Of a stretch of DNA of 64,000 nt, positions 44,241 through 52,796 are shown in pieces. The notes under the pieces were generated by a model, which had not been told where the DNA came from, searched no databases, and worked only from the letters and a program-made list of their open reading frames with translations. How positions within the stretch are numbered: the first letter of the stretch is position 1; each line of letters opens with the position of its first letter. The DNA comes from CBDDGJ01 sp965227805. Its GTDB lineage: Bacteria; Pseudomonadota; Alphaproteobacteria; RS24. Both the position numbers and the translations under genes were made by a program. The stretch is taken from the NCBI GenBank assembly GCA_965227805.1, contig CBDDGJ010000003.1, forward strand, positions 930,001 to 994,000, written 5' to 3'.

Positions 44241-44402
44241 CAGGTCATAAATGATACAGAATTAAACCTTGTGAGCAGCAATACATTTTATCCGCCTGTT
44301 CCTGTTAATTTAATGACTGATTCCGACCATTTCGAGGTCATCGGGCGCGTTGTCGCCTCAATCCGTGAATATACAAACCCACATGAACGAAGCGACCTAT
44401 GA
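44226..44402 (+). pseudogene. 3' remnant of an S24-family phage-type repressor
   Basis: The plus strand reads LNLVSSNTFYPPVPV, then HFEVIGRVVASIREY and ends in a TGA (44400-44402). This resembles the end of LexA/CI-like S24 peptidase repressors (substrate-binding LxSxNPxYPP followed by VIGRVV). There is no catalytic Ser/Lys part and no start codon; the frame is cut at 44226 by the dispersed repeat. It points to a former prophage or integrated element here. Confidence 0.6.
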
Positions 44403-44494
44403 ATGCTAAGTTTGCAAAAAGTCACAAATTGTCTATTGCAAAGAAAAGAGACTAACCTTCAGTCATCCAACCTATGTGCCAGCCCTGCAAAACC

Positions 44495-45622
44495 TCATTT
44501 AACGATGCGCAAAAAAGGGGGGGGTCTTTGGAGTGACGGCGAACTTGATGGCAGTTCCGGGCGTGTCGGCGCATAGAGTTCCTCAAATTTCTTCGATGAA
44601 ATCATAAGTGTTTTTGCTAATTCTTCTTTCGAATACCCGAGATTGAAGAGGAAATAGTCGATAAGCTGGTTTAGTTTCTTAGGAATCTCGCGTTGTGGTT
44701 CGTGTGGTTCGGCAGTGCGGTATCCCAGTTTGCTGATTTGCATAAAAAAATTTTTCTTTTGATATGGTGTTATCAACTCCAAATCATGTGCCCGCATTGC
44801 AATGGAAGCCATAGATACTTTCCAGTAACGTTTTAAATTGGCAATTTGCCGAAAATCAAACTTTGCTAGTTGGTTCTTGAAACTATTTGGTGGCAACAAA
44901 AACGCAGCCGCAAAGAGGTCAGCTTCTTTTTCTATGTCATCATCGTTATAGAAAGACGAAGTTGTATGTAAGACCATATGCCCGAGCTCATGGCAAAGAG
45001 TGTATCGAATACGATCAGTAGGCGCATTCACATTCACAAAAAATAATGCAGGAAGCCCTTCTATTTTTTGGCTGACAGCATCAAATAGGGAAGTGCCGAA
45101 ATCGCATGGAATAACAATGCCGCCATTTTTTTCTAAAAGATCAATCACATTTTCGACTGGCCCATCTGGTAACATCCACATTTCACGCAATTGGCGGGCA
45201 GAATCTTCAATCGAAAAATCCTTGCCATAATTACTACGATATTCATCTCGATCAAGCGTGGGAATTAGTTCGCTAGATGGACTATCATAGCTACGTAACA
45301 TAATCTGTAAGTGAGATCGCCTCAAATTTATTTCAGCGTTTATTTTTGCAAGTTTTTTAGCGGATAATCTCTGCCTCTTTCTATAATGGAATGGCGACAT
45401 TCCGTGTAGCTGACTAGTTTGAAAAAAGAACTCGGGCTCAAATCCAAGACATGTCGCAAGAATATTAACAAAATCTTCTGGCGGTTCAAGAATGCCATTC
45501 TCATATTTTGAAATTGTTCCCTGCTTGACATCAAGAATTGAAGCCAAATGGGTCTGACTGTAACCTTTTGACTCCCTTCCCAACACCATCATGTGATGGT
45601 TAAATCTTCCCAAGCTTTTCAT
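44495..45622 (-). CDS. HTH-XRE / ImmA-IrrE metallopeptidase fusion
   Basis: A 375-residue protein with an N-terminal lambda-repressor-type HTH (about 12-66, YSQTHLASILDVKQGTISKY) and a gluzincin peptidase of the ImmA/IrrE family. HELGH sits at 211-215, and EKEADLFAAAFLLP at 231-244 gives the third zinc ligand. Related enzymes cleave repressors in response to DNA damage or phage signals, and HTH-metallopeptidase pairs occur in toxin-antitoxin-like and phage defence modules. Its partner gene lies four bases upstream. The region is AT-richer than the core genes around it. Confidence 0.85.
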   Translation of the reverse strand: MKSLGRFNHHMMVLGRESKGYSQTHLASILDVKQGTISKYENGILEPPEDFVNILATCLGFEPEFFFQTSQLHGMSPFHYRKRQRLSAKKLAKINAEINLRRSHLQIMLRSYDSPSSELIPTLDRDEYRSNYGKDFSIEDSARQLREMWMLPDGPVENVIDLLEKNGGIVIPCDFGTSLFDAVSQKIEGLPALFFVNVNAPTDRIRYTLCHELGHMVLHTTSSFYNDDDIEKEADLFAAAFLLPPNSFKNQLAKFDFRQIANLKRYWKVSMASIAMRAHDLELITPYQKKNFFMQISKLGYRTAEPHEPQREIPKKLNQLIDYFLFNLGYSKEELAKTLMISSKKFEELYAPTRPELPSSSPSLQRPPPFLRIVK

Positions 45623-45626
45623 GACA

Positions 45627-46175
45627 CTACACCGCTAAATTGCCTTGTCTTGTTACATTTTCCCAATCATATATGATACCGGTTTCCCCCACGTTGGGAA
45701 TAATCGCTGCACACCATCGACTCTTTCCGTATGAAAGAGAGAGTTGTGACCGAATATATTCTGAACCGGTTAGATCCAAAAGATAACCTATTGTTAAATA
45801 AGTTGCTTGCTCTGGTATGCCAGGTAAACTATCACTATGCTCCCAAACCTTAGCTTGTTTTGTAGGATAATTTGCAGACACCCCATCCCTATCCATTTTC
45901 TTGAAACGAATTATAATATTTTCTCTTTTAAAGAGCCACGAATTTTGCCCATTAATCTCAAAATGCTTTATGTTCAGCGAGTCGTTAAATCTCTTTTTGG
46001 CTTCTGTTAAAATATGGCGATATGTGCAATGCGCTTGTGTGCTCGCATCATGGTCTACAACAACGTCTATGGGATATCTACTTTTATAGATTTCGTGTGC
46101 ATTTCTCAGCACTTCATCAAACACAGGCAAATGAGGGTATAGTTTGTCCATAATTATGTCAATATTCGTTTCCAC
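45627..46175 (-). CDS. Conserved partner of the HTH-ImmA/IrrE protein, function unknown
   Basis: A 182-residue soluble protein starting at a GTG with AAGAGG seven bases upstream. Segments such as IIRFKKMDRDGVSANYPTKQ, LPGIPEQATYLTIGY and YLLDLTGSEYIRSQL resemble proteins I remember next to HTH-ImmA peptidases in many genomes. It has no signal peptide or membrane segment and no recognisable catalytic motif. Being translated first, and only four bases from the peptidase gene, it could be the substrate, the effector or the controller of that protein. Confidence 0.65.
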   Translation of the reverse strand: METNIDIIMDKLYPHLPVFDEVLRNAHEIYKSRYPIDVVVDHDASTQAHCTYRHILTEAKKRFNDSLNIKHFEINGQNSWLFKRENIIIRFKKMDRDGVSANYPTKQAKVWEHSDSLPGIPEQATYLTIGYLLDLTGSEYIRSQLSLSYGKSRWCAAIIPNVGETGIIYDWENVTRQGNLAV

Positions 46176-46195
46176 AAGAAACCTCTTAATGATTC

Positions 46196-46224
46196 GTTAT
46201 AACATTCGCTATGGTAGCATGAAA
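46196..46224 (-). promoter_or_regulatory. Candidate promoter and operator of the HTH-ImmA operon
   Basis: On the minus strand TTTCAT (46219-46224) and TATAAC (46196-46201) are 17 bases apart, about 20 bases before the GTG start. The -10 lies within the palindrome GTTATAAC (46196-46203), a plausible site for the HTH protein to repress its own operon. Inference from position only. Confidence 0.4.
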
Positions 46225-46500
46225 CGACCAAATGTAAAGAAAAATATTCCTGAAAATATTCTTAATCCGCCAATTTAAGCTGTAATCGGGCGTAGACTAA
46301 TTCCTGATTTTGGTTAGCACAACCTTCGGGCAACCAAATGCGAAATTTTGTTAATTTTGTCAACCGCGACACTATCTCCTAGAGATCACCGGACATGAAA
46401 GAGCCATTACTACGAAAACCAGAAATTTTGACAAATTTACGCACATCACAAAATGGTGATTCCAAGCGTCCGACCTCAAACGGTCTTTTTTACGCAGCAA

Positions 46501-46627
46501 TTCATAAAAAGCCTAGATTTCTAGGATTCTTAGCGAGGGCGGACACTCAAATCATGGTCGGACGCGTCATAGGATATTATGTAAAATCAGAAGTGCAGAA
46601 ATCCTAAATTTCTAGGCTTTTTATGAA
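46501..46627. repeat. Inverted repeat pair around a 70-base spacer
   Basis: TTCATAAAAAGCCTAGA (46501-46517 region) and its reverse complement (TCTAGGCTTTTTATGAA, 46611-46627) form arms of about 28 bases each. Each arm also contains a smaller palindrome around CTAG. It could be a hairpin, a recombinase site or a decayed transposon end. No transposase is present. Confidence 0.55.
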
Positions 46628-46797
46628 ACAGGTTTTTGCGATCTTTCCAATTATATGCAAAACTATCTTTCGTTTTATAATTATTCTAAGAAAAGCGCTT
46701 TTTGTCTAAACACCCTTCAAAAGTCTTGGTTTTCTGGGAGTTTGTCCATCTATATCCACTTATATCCCGTCTCATCCCGCATACTCATTATATGTAA

Positions 46798-46965
46798 AAC
46801 CATCCTTCATCTTACACCTCATCAGATTGGGTGAAAACCGTCTGGCTTATAGGGCTTACTGCAATTTTTTTAGGTGGCTTATGGCTTATTCGCGATATAG
46901 TTAAAATCAGAACAAAGGCAAAAGAAGCAAAGCAAGCTGAACCGCCTAGCGAGATAGCGGACTAA
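46798..46965 (+). pseudogene. Truncated small membrane-protein gene, left copy
   Basis: An open frame without a usable start (a TAA lies just upstream at 46795-46797) reads DWVKTVWLIGLTAIF, a membrane helix, then LWLIRDIVKIRTKAKEAK and ends PPSEIAD. The right copy at 56930-57127 still has SD and ATG but carries a stop where this copy has TGG. Small single-helix proteins like this occur in phage lysis or holin regions, but the family is not recognised. Confidence 0.55.
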
Positions 46966-47020
46966 TTACTAAATGCTTTTATACGCGCCTGCAACAGAAA
47001 AGAAAAAGAGCTTGTTCGCG
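46814..47020 (+). repeat. Direct repeat, left copy (pairs with 56976-57180)
   Basis: About 207 bases that match 56976-57180 at roughly 90 percent by eye, covering most of the small membrane-protein gene plus a downstream segment ending GAGCTTGTTCGCG. The two copies are in the same orientation about 10.16 kb apart and bracket the carD-to-yebC block. Confidence 0.85.
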
Positions 47021-47260
47021 TGCTCATGCGGGAGCGTGAGCAGAGGCAACCAAACTAGGACTGTGATTGGTGGTAGGTGCTCGCTATGAGTCGGTGGGCA
47101 ATCGCATGATAAAATAAAGAGGGGATCAAGCGCCCATTCGCGCCCGCGAATGTGTAGCGTAAAAAATGTGTAGCACCCAATAAAAATGCAATGTGTAGTG
47201 ACCAAAAATAAAGCACGCCCATGTTTGCGTTATATAGGGACGCCCCATGGGCGCGCCCGC
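47021..47260. repeat. Mosaic of dispersed-repeat fragments
   Basis: No gene. A diverged version of the 47261-47436 repeat runs from about 47021 (GGAGCGTGAGCAG ... AGGACTGTGATTGGTGG ... GGGCAATCGCATGA). Then comes AAGCGCCCATTCGCGCC followed by GAATGTGTAGC, which recurs at 57193-57223. Three AATGTGTAG motifs lie within 47150-47200. Confidence 0.7.
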
Positions 47261-47436
47261 AGCAGAAAAGAAAAAGAGCTTGTTAGCGGGTTTTGGGATA
47301 GGCGCGTCATTCGCGCCCGCGCGGCGGCGTGGGAGCGTGCAGTTAAGGCTAGGACTATGATGGGTGGCGGGTGCTTGCTATGAATCGGTAGGCAATCGCG
47401 CGACAAACAAGAATGCAATGTGTAGTGCCCAAAAAT
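47261..47436. repeat. Inverted repeat, left arm (pairs with 56443-56618)
   Basis: About 176 bases whose reverse complement recurs at 56443-56618 with few differences (for example CAGCAGAAAAGAAAAAGAGC at one edge and GCAATGTGTAG near the other). The arms are about 9.0 kb apart in opposite orientation and enclose carD through yebC. The nearest gene, carD, ends only 10 bases after the left arm. Confidence 0.85.
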
Positions 47437-47445
47437 AAGAGAAAG

Positions 47446-48138
47446 CTAGGCAGCGTTTTCGGTGGCGTCCTCTTCGTCAGTGCTTTTCTCGCTGACACCG
47501 CCGGTTGTTTCGGCAAGAATAGCTTCCAGCTCAATAACAGCCTCATCATCTGTAATTTTCTTTAATGTTGAATATTCACGCACCATGCGTTCTAACGCTG
47601 CTTCATAGAGTTGACGTTCGGAATAAGATTGTTCGGGCTGGTTTTCATTGCGATATAAATCGCGCACCACTTCGGAAACCGCAATCAAATCGCCGGAATT
47701 GATTTTGGCTTCATATTCTTGTGCACGCCTGCTCCACATGGTGCGCTTAATACGCGCCCGCCCGCGCAATGTGCGCATCGCCCCATCGAGCATTTTTTTA
47801 TCGGCCAATTTACGCATACCTATCTCCTTGGCTTTGGTTACTGGCACGCGGACAATCATTTTTTCCTTATCAAAATCAAGCACGAATAGTTCAAGCGTAA
47901 ATTCGGCGACTTTTTGTTCGGTAATCTCGATAATGCGTCCAACCCCATGCGCCGGATAAACGACATGCTCATTCACACGAAAGCCTAAGGCCGAACGCCG
48001 TTCTATTGGCGCTTTTTTTGCTTGTGTTTTTGGCGATGCAGTTTTCTTTGCTGTGCGCGCTGCCGATTTTGCTGTGGTTTTTGTTTTTGCCGATGCTGTT
48101 TTTTTCGGCGCACGCGCAGATGCTTTTTTTGCTGCCAT
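47446..48138 (-). CDS. CarD-like transcription factor with a basic N-terminal tail
   Basis: A 230-residue RNA-polymerase-binding regulator. The CarD/TRCF RNAP-interacting domain runs from about 55 (VNEHVVYPAHGVGRIIEI) and the helical C-terminal domain contains KLADKKMLDGAMRTLRGRAR and WSRRAQEYEAKINSGDL. Before it is an unusual 45-residue Lys/Ala/Thr-rich tail resembling histone H1-like sequences. In Alphaproteobacteria CdnL/CarD promotes rRNA and growth genes by stabilising open complex. GGAAGG seven bases before the ATG supports this start rather than one six bases earlier. Confidence 0.88.
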   Translation of the reverse strand: MAAKKASARAPKKTASAKTKTTAKSAARTAKKTASPKTQAKKAPIERRSALGFRVNEHVVYPAHGVGRIIEITEQKVAEFTLELFVLDFDKEKMIVRVPVTKAKEIGMRKLADKKMLDGAMRTLRGRARIKRTMWSRRAQEYEAKINSGDLIAVSEVVRDLYRNENQPEQSYSERQLYEAALERMVREYSTLKKITDDEAVIELEAILAETTGGVSEKSTDEEDATENAA

Positions 48139-48149
48139 ATTCATACCTT

Positions 48150-48252
48150 CCCTTACTAAAAAATTGGCCCTTATTAAAAAAGTGGCCCTTACTAAAAAAT
48201 TGGCCCTTATTAAAAACCGACCCTTATTAAAGTTTGATCCTTACTAAACTAG
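48150..48252 (-). repeat. 17-18 bp tandem array with SD-like motifs in the carD leader
   Basis: Six units: three of 18 bases (48150-48203), two of 17 (48204-48237) and a degenerate one (48238-48252), each cccttact/attaaaaaa with a variable end. On the coding strand every unit contains TAAGGG or TAAGGA, a Shine-Dalgarno core. The unit nearest carD merges with its SD. Confidence 0.9.
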
Positions 48253-48396
48253 CCCTAATTTTATTATCCCCATCATGATGACATCTGGCTAAATTAGCCA
48301 CATATCAAATAATCTCATATCAAGCTAATTTGCTCACATAGATCCTCTAAATTCAAATCGTCCGATACCCAAAGCGCACCATACCATCTGATTTAG

Positions 48397-48425
48397 ACTA
48401 TATCACAAAAAATGGAAAAATTCAA
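48397..48425 (-). promoter_or_regulatory. Promoter of carD
   Basis: On the minus strand TTGAAT (48420-48425) and TATAGT (48397-48402) are separated by exactly 17 bases, a strong sigma70-type match just beyond the end of fdxA. The resulting leader is about 250 bases and includes the whole 17-18 bp repeat array. Confidence 0.6.
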
Positions 48426-48436
48426 CTGATAACGAT

Positions 48437-48775
48437 TTAATCACCTTCGCCAGGGTTTTCGCTAAAATGTGCCTCGAATTTTCCGTCTTTGCCGACCCAG
48501 TCATCTGCATCGGCGGGCGGGTCTTTTTTCAAAGTAATATTCGGCCATATATCAGCATATTGCGTGTTAATCTCTAGCCACTTTTCCAAACCGCTTTGCG
48601 TATCAGCCTTGATCGCTTCGGCCGGGCATTCCGGTTCGCATACCCCGCAATCAATACATTCATCGGGGTGAATGACGAGCATGTTTTCACCCTCATAAAA
48701 GCAATCGACCGGGCATACTTCTACGCAATCCGTATATTTACATTTGATACATGCATCCGTCACGATATAAGTCAT
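48437..48775 (-). CDS. fdxA: 7Fe (3Fe-4S/4Fe-4S) ferredoxin FdxA
   Basis: A 112-residue ferredoxin of the Azotobacter FdI type. The first cluster motif is CIKCKYTDCVEVCPVDCF, in which the extra spacing leaves a 3Fe-4S site, and the second is CIDCGVCEPECPAEAI. The C-terminal extension after residue 60 is standard for FdxA. It lies next to carD on the same strand, the usual alphaproteobacterial arrangement, though the promoter at 48397-48425 can uncouple the two. Confidence 0.95.
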   Translation of the reverse strand: MTYIVTDACIKCKYTDCVEVCPVDCFYEGENMLVIHPDECIDCGVCEPECPAEAIKADTQSGLEKWLEINTQYADIWPNITLKKDPPADADDWVGKDGKFEAHFSENPGEGD

Positions 48776-48784
48776 AAATTCCTC

Positions 48785-49252
48785 TTAACTTCCTAATCTC
48801 GTATTTATTATCATAGTTTCTGCATTTTTGCGCGCAAGGCCTGCATCCTTATCCGTTACATAAAGCAAACCGCTAATGCGCCGTATTAGATTGGTTTCAT
48901 AAGCATCAACAACCCCATCGGCAAGTATAATCTGCCATAAAAACTCAAGTAAAGTCAGTTTATGCTCATAAGTGAAGGCCGCATTGATCTGTTTTGTCCA
49001 TTGAAATAAATCATGCATTTCATCGACTTTTTGATGAGCGAGCATAATCAGTTCATGCGCCTCATCATGCGATAGGCCAAAATGCGGCGCGGTTAATTTT
49101 GAAAGTATGTGACTTTCGCGTGCATCCAAATCACCATCAATACGTGCAGCATAAACCAATAAAGCCGCCGCAGCGATATGCACATCATCACTATCAGATG
49201 TATCTGTTTGTATATTATCGCGCTTAAAAAGCGTATAAAAACGATCCAGCAT
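48785..49252 (-). CDS. TerB-like tellurite-resistance family protein
   Basis: A 155-residue all-helical protein resembling the TerB domain: AAAALLVYAARIDGDLDARE and the paired LEFLWQIILADGVVDAYE. The conserved acidic residues are thought to bind metal or partners near membranes. Family members are common conserved hypotheticals; real tellurite resistance is not implied. I choose the ATG with GAGAGG nine bases upstream; earlier ATGs lack spacing for an SD. Confidence 0.75.
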   Translation of the reverse strand: MLDRFYTLFKRDNIQTDTSDSDDVHIAAAALLVYAARIDGDLDARESHILSKLTAPHFGLSHDEAHELIMLAHQKVDEMHDLFQWTKQINAAFTYEHKLTLLEFLWQIILADGVVDAYETNLIRRISGLLYVTDKDAGLARKNAETMIINTRLGS

Positions 49253-49327
49253 ATGTTTCATCCTCTCATTCAGCAGCCAAATGCCTATTGTATTTTCAAA
49301 CACAGTTCAAGCAATAATTTATATTTT

Positions 49328-50635
49328 TTAATCTTCAATGGCAGGCGACCATGCAGGGTCAGATCCCCATCCTCTTATACGCATTCGCCGTTCATTATAG
49401 CCGGTCACATCAACCGTCCATAAGCTCGGGCCACCATCTGCCCCCTCATTTTCGCGGAAAAATGCAATGACGCGTCCATTGGGCGACCAGCTCGGGGCTT
49501 CATTATGATACCCCTCGGTTAAAATACGCTCGCCGCTGCCATCCGGCTTCATAACACCAATTAAAAACCGGCCTTTATAGGTTTTGGTAAAGGCGATTAA
49601 ATCGCCCCGTGGCGACCATACCGGTGTTGCATAATGCCCTTTGCCGAAGCTGATGCGTTTCAAATCACTGCCATCACCATTCATAACGAATAATTGTTGA
49701 GAGCCCATACGGTCGGACTCGAAAATAACCTGCTTGCCGTCTGGCGAATAACATGGTGCTGTATCAATGGCACGCGCACGCGTAAGGCGACGCACTTCAC
49801 GCGTGCGTAAATCAAGCGTATAAATATTCGAATGTCCCATATGCTCCAGGCTCATTATAATTTTTCTGCCGTCTGGCGAAAAACGCGGCGCGAATGTCAT
49901 ACCCGGAAAATCACCAACAATTTCCTGTTCGCCAGTTTCAATATTCAATAGAAAAACGCGCGGCGCACCCCCATAATAGGATAAATAGGTCACTTCTTGC
50001 GATACGGGGCTAAAGCGTGGTGTAAGTGTAAGATTTTCGCCGCTGGTTAAATATTTCTGGTTAAAGCCGTCCTGATCCATAATGGCGAGCCGCTTAATAC
50101 GCGCATTTTTCGGCCCCGATTCAGCAACATAAACAATGCGTGTATCAAAATAACCTGTCTCGCCTGTTAGGCGTTGATAAATTGCATCCGCGATTAAGTG
50201 CCCAATACGCCGCCAATTACCCGTAGGGGTAATAAATTGCAAGCCCACCATTTGCTCACGTGCCGTAATATCCCATAAGCGAAAATCTACCCGCAATCGC
50301 CCGCCTGAGGCTGCATGCACACGCCCCACCACCAAAGCATGTGCATTTAGAAGCTGCCAATCGGCAAAACGTGGCAATATATTGACCGAGGCATCTTTTT
50401 GAATAAAGGCATCGCGTGCAAGCGAACGAAATAAACCACTATGTTCCAAATCATCGCGAATAACCTGCGCGATTGCACGGCCATGGTCTGCATAATCTTC
50501 TGCGCCTAAAAAATCGGCAATCGCAATCGGCATAGGTGACACATGCCCCTGCGTCACATCAATACGTAAAACAGCCAAAGCCTGCCCCGCGCCAAACAGC
50601 AGAAAGGCAAAAGCCAGAACGGAGATTTTTTTCAT
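49328..50635 (-). CDS. tolB: Tol-Pal system beta-propeller protein TolB
   Basis: The periplasmic propeller of the Tol system. The 435-residue protein has a signal peptide (MKKISVLAFAFLLFG, then AGQALA), an N-terminal alpha/beta domain (VTQGHVSPMPIAIADF), and repeated WD-like blades such as PRFSPDGRKIIMS and PCYSPDGKQVIFESDRMGSQQ. It ends the ybgC-tolQ-tolR-tolA-tolB series. pal and cpoB, which usually follow, are absent. Confidence 0.93.
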   Translation of the reverse strand: MKKISVLAFAFLLFGAGQALAVLRIDVTQGHVSPMPIAIADFLGAEDYADHGRAIAQVIRDDLEHSGLFRSLARDAFIQKDASVNILPRFADWQLLNAHALVVGRVHAASGGRLRVDFRLWDITAREQMVGLQFITPTGNWRRIGHLIADAIYQRLTGETGYFDTRIVYVAESGPKNARIKRLAIMDQDGFNQKYLTSGENLTLTPRFSPVSQEVTYLSYYGGAPRVFLLNIETGEQEIVGDFPGMTFAPRFSPDGRKIIMSLEHMGHSNIYTLDLRTREVRRLTRARAIDTAPCYSPDGKQVIFESDRMGSQQLFVMNGDGSDLKRISFGKGHYATPVWSPRGDLIAFTKTYKGRFLIGVMKPDGSGERILTEGYHNEAPSWSPNGRVIAFFRENEGADGGPSLWTVDVTGYNERRMRIRGWGSDPAWSPAIED

Positions 50636-50672
50636 ATTATGCATAAGCCGGTCTAATCATCACAATCTTTTA

Positions 50673-51584
50673 TCAGCGTGTAAGCATTTTACGCGGATCA
50701 AAATTTAATTCAAGATTACGCCAGGCCATATATTTTTCTGGCGGCAAGTGAAAAGGCTGGCAACGCCGAATGGCACGCAAAACGCTCTCTGCGGCGGCAC
50801 GAAAAAACGGATCATTACGCCGTATGCCGGCATTCACGACGACGGGGTCTTTGCTGATAACCCCATCGGCTGTAAGCGATAATTTAACGCGCACCAGCAA
50901 ATCTTCCCCTGCGCGCGCACCAGCGGGCACTTGCCAGCATTGTTGCATTTGCGCGCGAAAGGCATCTATCTCATTAAGCGTTACTTTTGCTTCATTTTTT
51001 TGCGTTTTTTCGGGCACATAATCAGCCTCTGGTGCATCGGGTATTTTATTCAAAAGCGCCCGCAATTTTGCAATATCAAATTCGTTTTTCGGCGTTGCTT
51101 CATCTTGTGCCTGTGCTATGGGCGGCGTAACATCTAGCTGTGCTTCGCTTGGTGCATCCTCCTCCGCGATAGGGGGCGTGGGTTCGGCCTGTTTTTCTGG
51201 CGCGGCAAACGGGGGTGGGGGGGCATCGCTTGCAGGAATATCCGCCAGAACCGGCGGCGCTTCGGTTTCAGCTATATCGGGGGTTTCGTCTGCCGCAGGC
51301 GGCTTTACAATATCTTGCACCATAGGGGGCACATTCACCGGTTCGGGCTCATTAACGCTCACTTCCTCGCTCACCGTTTGGCTAGAATCTTCATTTATTT
51401 GCGTCATTTTTTTAATTTCGATAAACTCGATCGGAATAATATAATCTGTGTGTGTCGGCACGGATAAATGCGGTGTCCATAAAAATGCGCTCCCGATAAA
51501 GGCAATATGCACGCCCATTGAAAGCCAAAAGCTCATCCGTGCTATGGGCTGTATAATAGGGGGCAGGTAGATAGCGCGGTTCAT
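50673..51584 (-). CDS. tolA: TolA-like envelope protein
   Basis: A 303-residue protein with a membrane anchor (about 15-35), a long Pro/Glu/Ala-rich periplasmic stalk and a TonB/TolA-like C-terminal domain with VRVKLSLTADGVISKDP and AAESVLRAIRRCQPFHLP. The final motif is characteristic of alphaproteobacterial TolA. It couples the TolQR motor to outer-membrane partners. Its ATG overlaps the tolR stop. Confidence 0.85.
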   Translation of the reverse strand: MNRAIYLPPIIQPIARMSFWLSMGVHIAFIGSAFLWTPHLSVPTHTDYIIPIEFIEIKKMTQINEDSSQTVSEEVSVNEPEPVNVPPMVQDIVKPPAADETPDIAETEAPPVLADIPASDAPPPPFAAPEKQAEPTPPIAEEDAPSEAQLDVTPPIAQAQDEATPKNEFDIAKLRALLNKIPDAPEADYVPEKTQKNEAKVTLNEIDAFRAQMQQCWQVPAGARAGEDLLVRVKLSLTADGVISKDPVVVNAGIRRNDPFFRAAAESVLRAIRRCQPFHLPPEKYMAWRNLELNFDPRKMLTR

Positions 51585-52030
51585 TCTCGGCTACGTTCGG
51601 TTACGAGGGCGACCCGCGTAAAGCCTGCGGCTGTAATGCGCGCGACAATTCCGGCAATCTGGCCGTAATTTACATTTTCATCGCCGCGCACATAAATATG
51701 CTGTGTGCGTCCGCCGTGTGCGATCGCGGTTAATGTTGCAACCAAATCAGCGCGCGACACTTCGGTATCCTGAATAAAAATATCCCCGCGTGCATTTACC
51801 GATATGGTAAGCGGCGTGTCTTGACTTGGTAAGTTTTGTCCGCCGGCTTTGGGCAGATTAACCTGCACACCAAGCGTTAGCAAAGGTGCGGTAATCATAA
51901 ACACAATGAGCAATACCAGCATAACATCCACCATAGGTGTCACATTTATATCGCTCATAGGGCGATGCTCCATACGGCGCCGATGCCGGTTCTTTGTGTG
52001 TGCTGTTTGTGATGAGACTCCCATAGCCAT
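51581..52030 (-). CDS. tolR: Biopolymer transport protein TolR
   Basis: A 149-residue ExbD/TolR protein with one membrane helix and the essential Asp in INVTPMVDVMLVLLIVFM. The periplasmic domain has VNLPKAGG and the VYVRGDENVNYGQIAGIVA-like IYVRGDENVNYGQI segment. Works with TolQ as proton-driven motor. The start is uncertain by two residues (MAM). Overlaps tolA by four bases. Confidence 0.93.
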   Translation of the reverse strand: MAMGVSSQTAHTKNRHRRRMEHRPMSDINVTPMVDVMLVLLIVFMITAPLLTLGVQVNLPKAGGQNLPSQDTPLTISVNARGDIFIQDTEVSRADLVATLTAIAHGGRTQHIYVRGDENVNYGQIAGIVARITAAGFTRVALVTERSRE

Positions 52031-52045
52031 AAGATAATACTCTAT

Positions 52046-52735
52046 TTATTTATGACATATGGCATCATTCACATCATAGGCGAATTCATCCAAATTTTGT
52101 GCAAAGCGGTTTATATCTGCCGAAAATTTATTATAGGCTATCACCGCCGGAATAGCCGCCAGCAACCCCAGGCCGGTTGCAAATAGCGCCTCGGCAATGC
52201 CTGGAGCAACAACTGCCAGATTCGTATCTTGCGTAACAGCAATGGCCTGAAAACTATTCATAATGCCCCATACCGTGCCGAACAAGCCGATAAAAGGCGC
52301 AACCGCGCCCGTGCCCGCCAAAAATATTAGACCGTTTTGCAATGCAGCAATTTGATTATCCACAGCACAAGTCAGTTTATAATGCAGCCGCTCGGCAAAC
52401 TGAGCGGCGTTTTTATTTTTATAATGGGTTTGCATATCCACGGCTGTCATCAAAACCACACCAAATGGATGCACCGGTTTTGCGCGTGCTTGCTTATATA
52501 AACCTTGCAATGTGACTTTTTCGTAAAACTGTGTGGCATATAACATCCCCATTTTACGACAAAAATGCAGGCGGGCAATTTTTGAAAAAATAATTGTCCA
52601 GCACATAATCGACGCGGCAATAAGGCCAAGCATCACCAGCTTCACCACCCAATCGGCACGCATAAATAAGGCCATTAACGAAAAATCGGTTGTGGCCAGG
52701 CCTGTAACCATTGTCTCTACCATTGCATTATCCAT
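52046..52735 (-). CDS. tolQ: TolQ proton channel subunit
   Basis: A 229-residue MotA/TolQ/ExbB protein with three membrane helices (about 25-45, 130-150 and 172-192). The characteristic C-terminal region is present: GLFGTVWGIMNSFQAIA and GIAEALFATGLGLLAAIPAVIAY (split as LFATGLGLLAAIPAVIAYN). It forms a 5:2 motor complex with TolR and lies 15 bases before it. Confidence 0.94.
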   Translation of the reverse strand: MDNAMVETMVTGLATTDFSLMALFMRADWVVKLVMLGLIAASIMCWTIIFSKIARLHFCRKMGMLYATQFYEKVTLQGLYKQARAKPVHPFGVVLMTAVDMQTHYKNKNAAQFAERLHYKLTCAVDNQIAALQNGLIFLAGTGAVAPFIGLFGTVWGIMNSFQAIAVTQDTNLAVVAPGIAEALFATGLGLLAAIPAVIAYNKFSADINRFAQNLDEFAYDVNDAICHK

Positions 52736-52796
52736 ATACTTACTCCATGCAGCTTATATCAAAAAAATATGACTAAAATGAGACAGATATCATAAA

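Noticed and set aside
46395..46607. 70-codon ORF between the HTH operon and repeats
   Set aside because: No SD or family resemblance, and it overlaps the inverted repeat at 46501-46627; probably chance.
48150..48252. CRISPR array in front of carD
   Set aside because: Units of 17-18 bases without spacers are simple tandem repeats; no cas genes.
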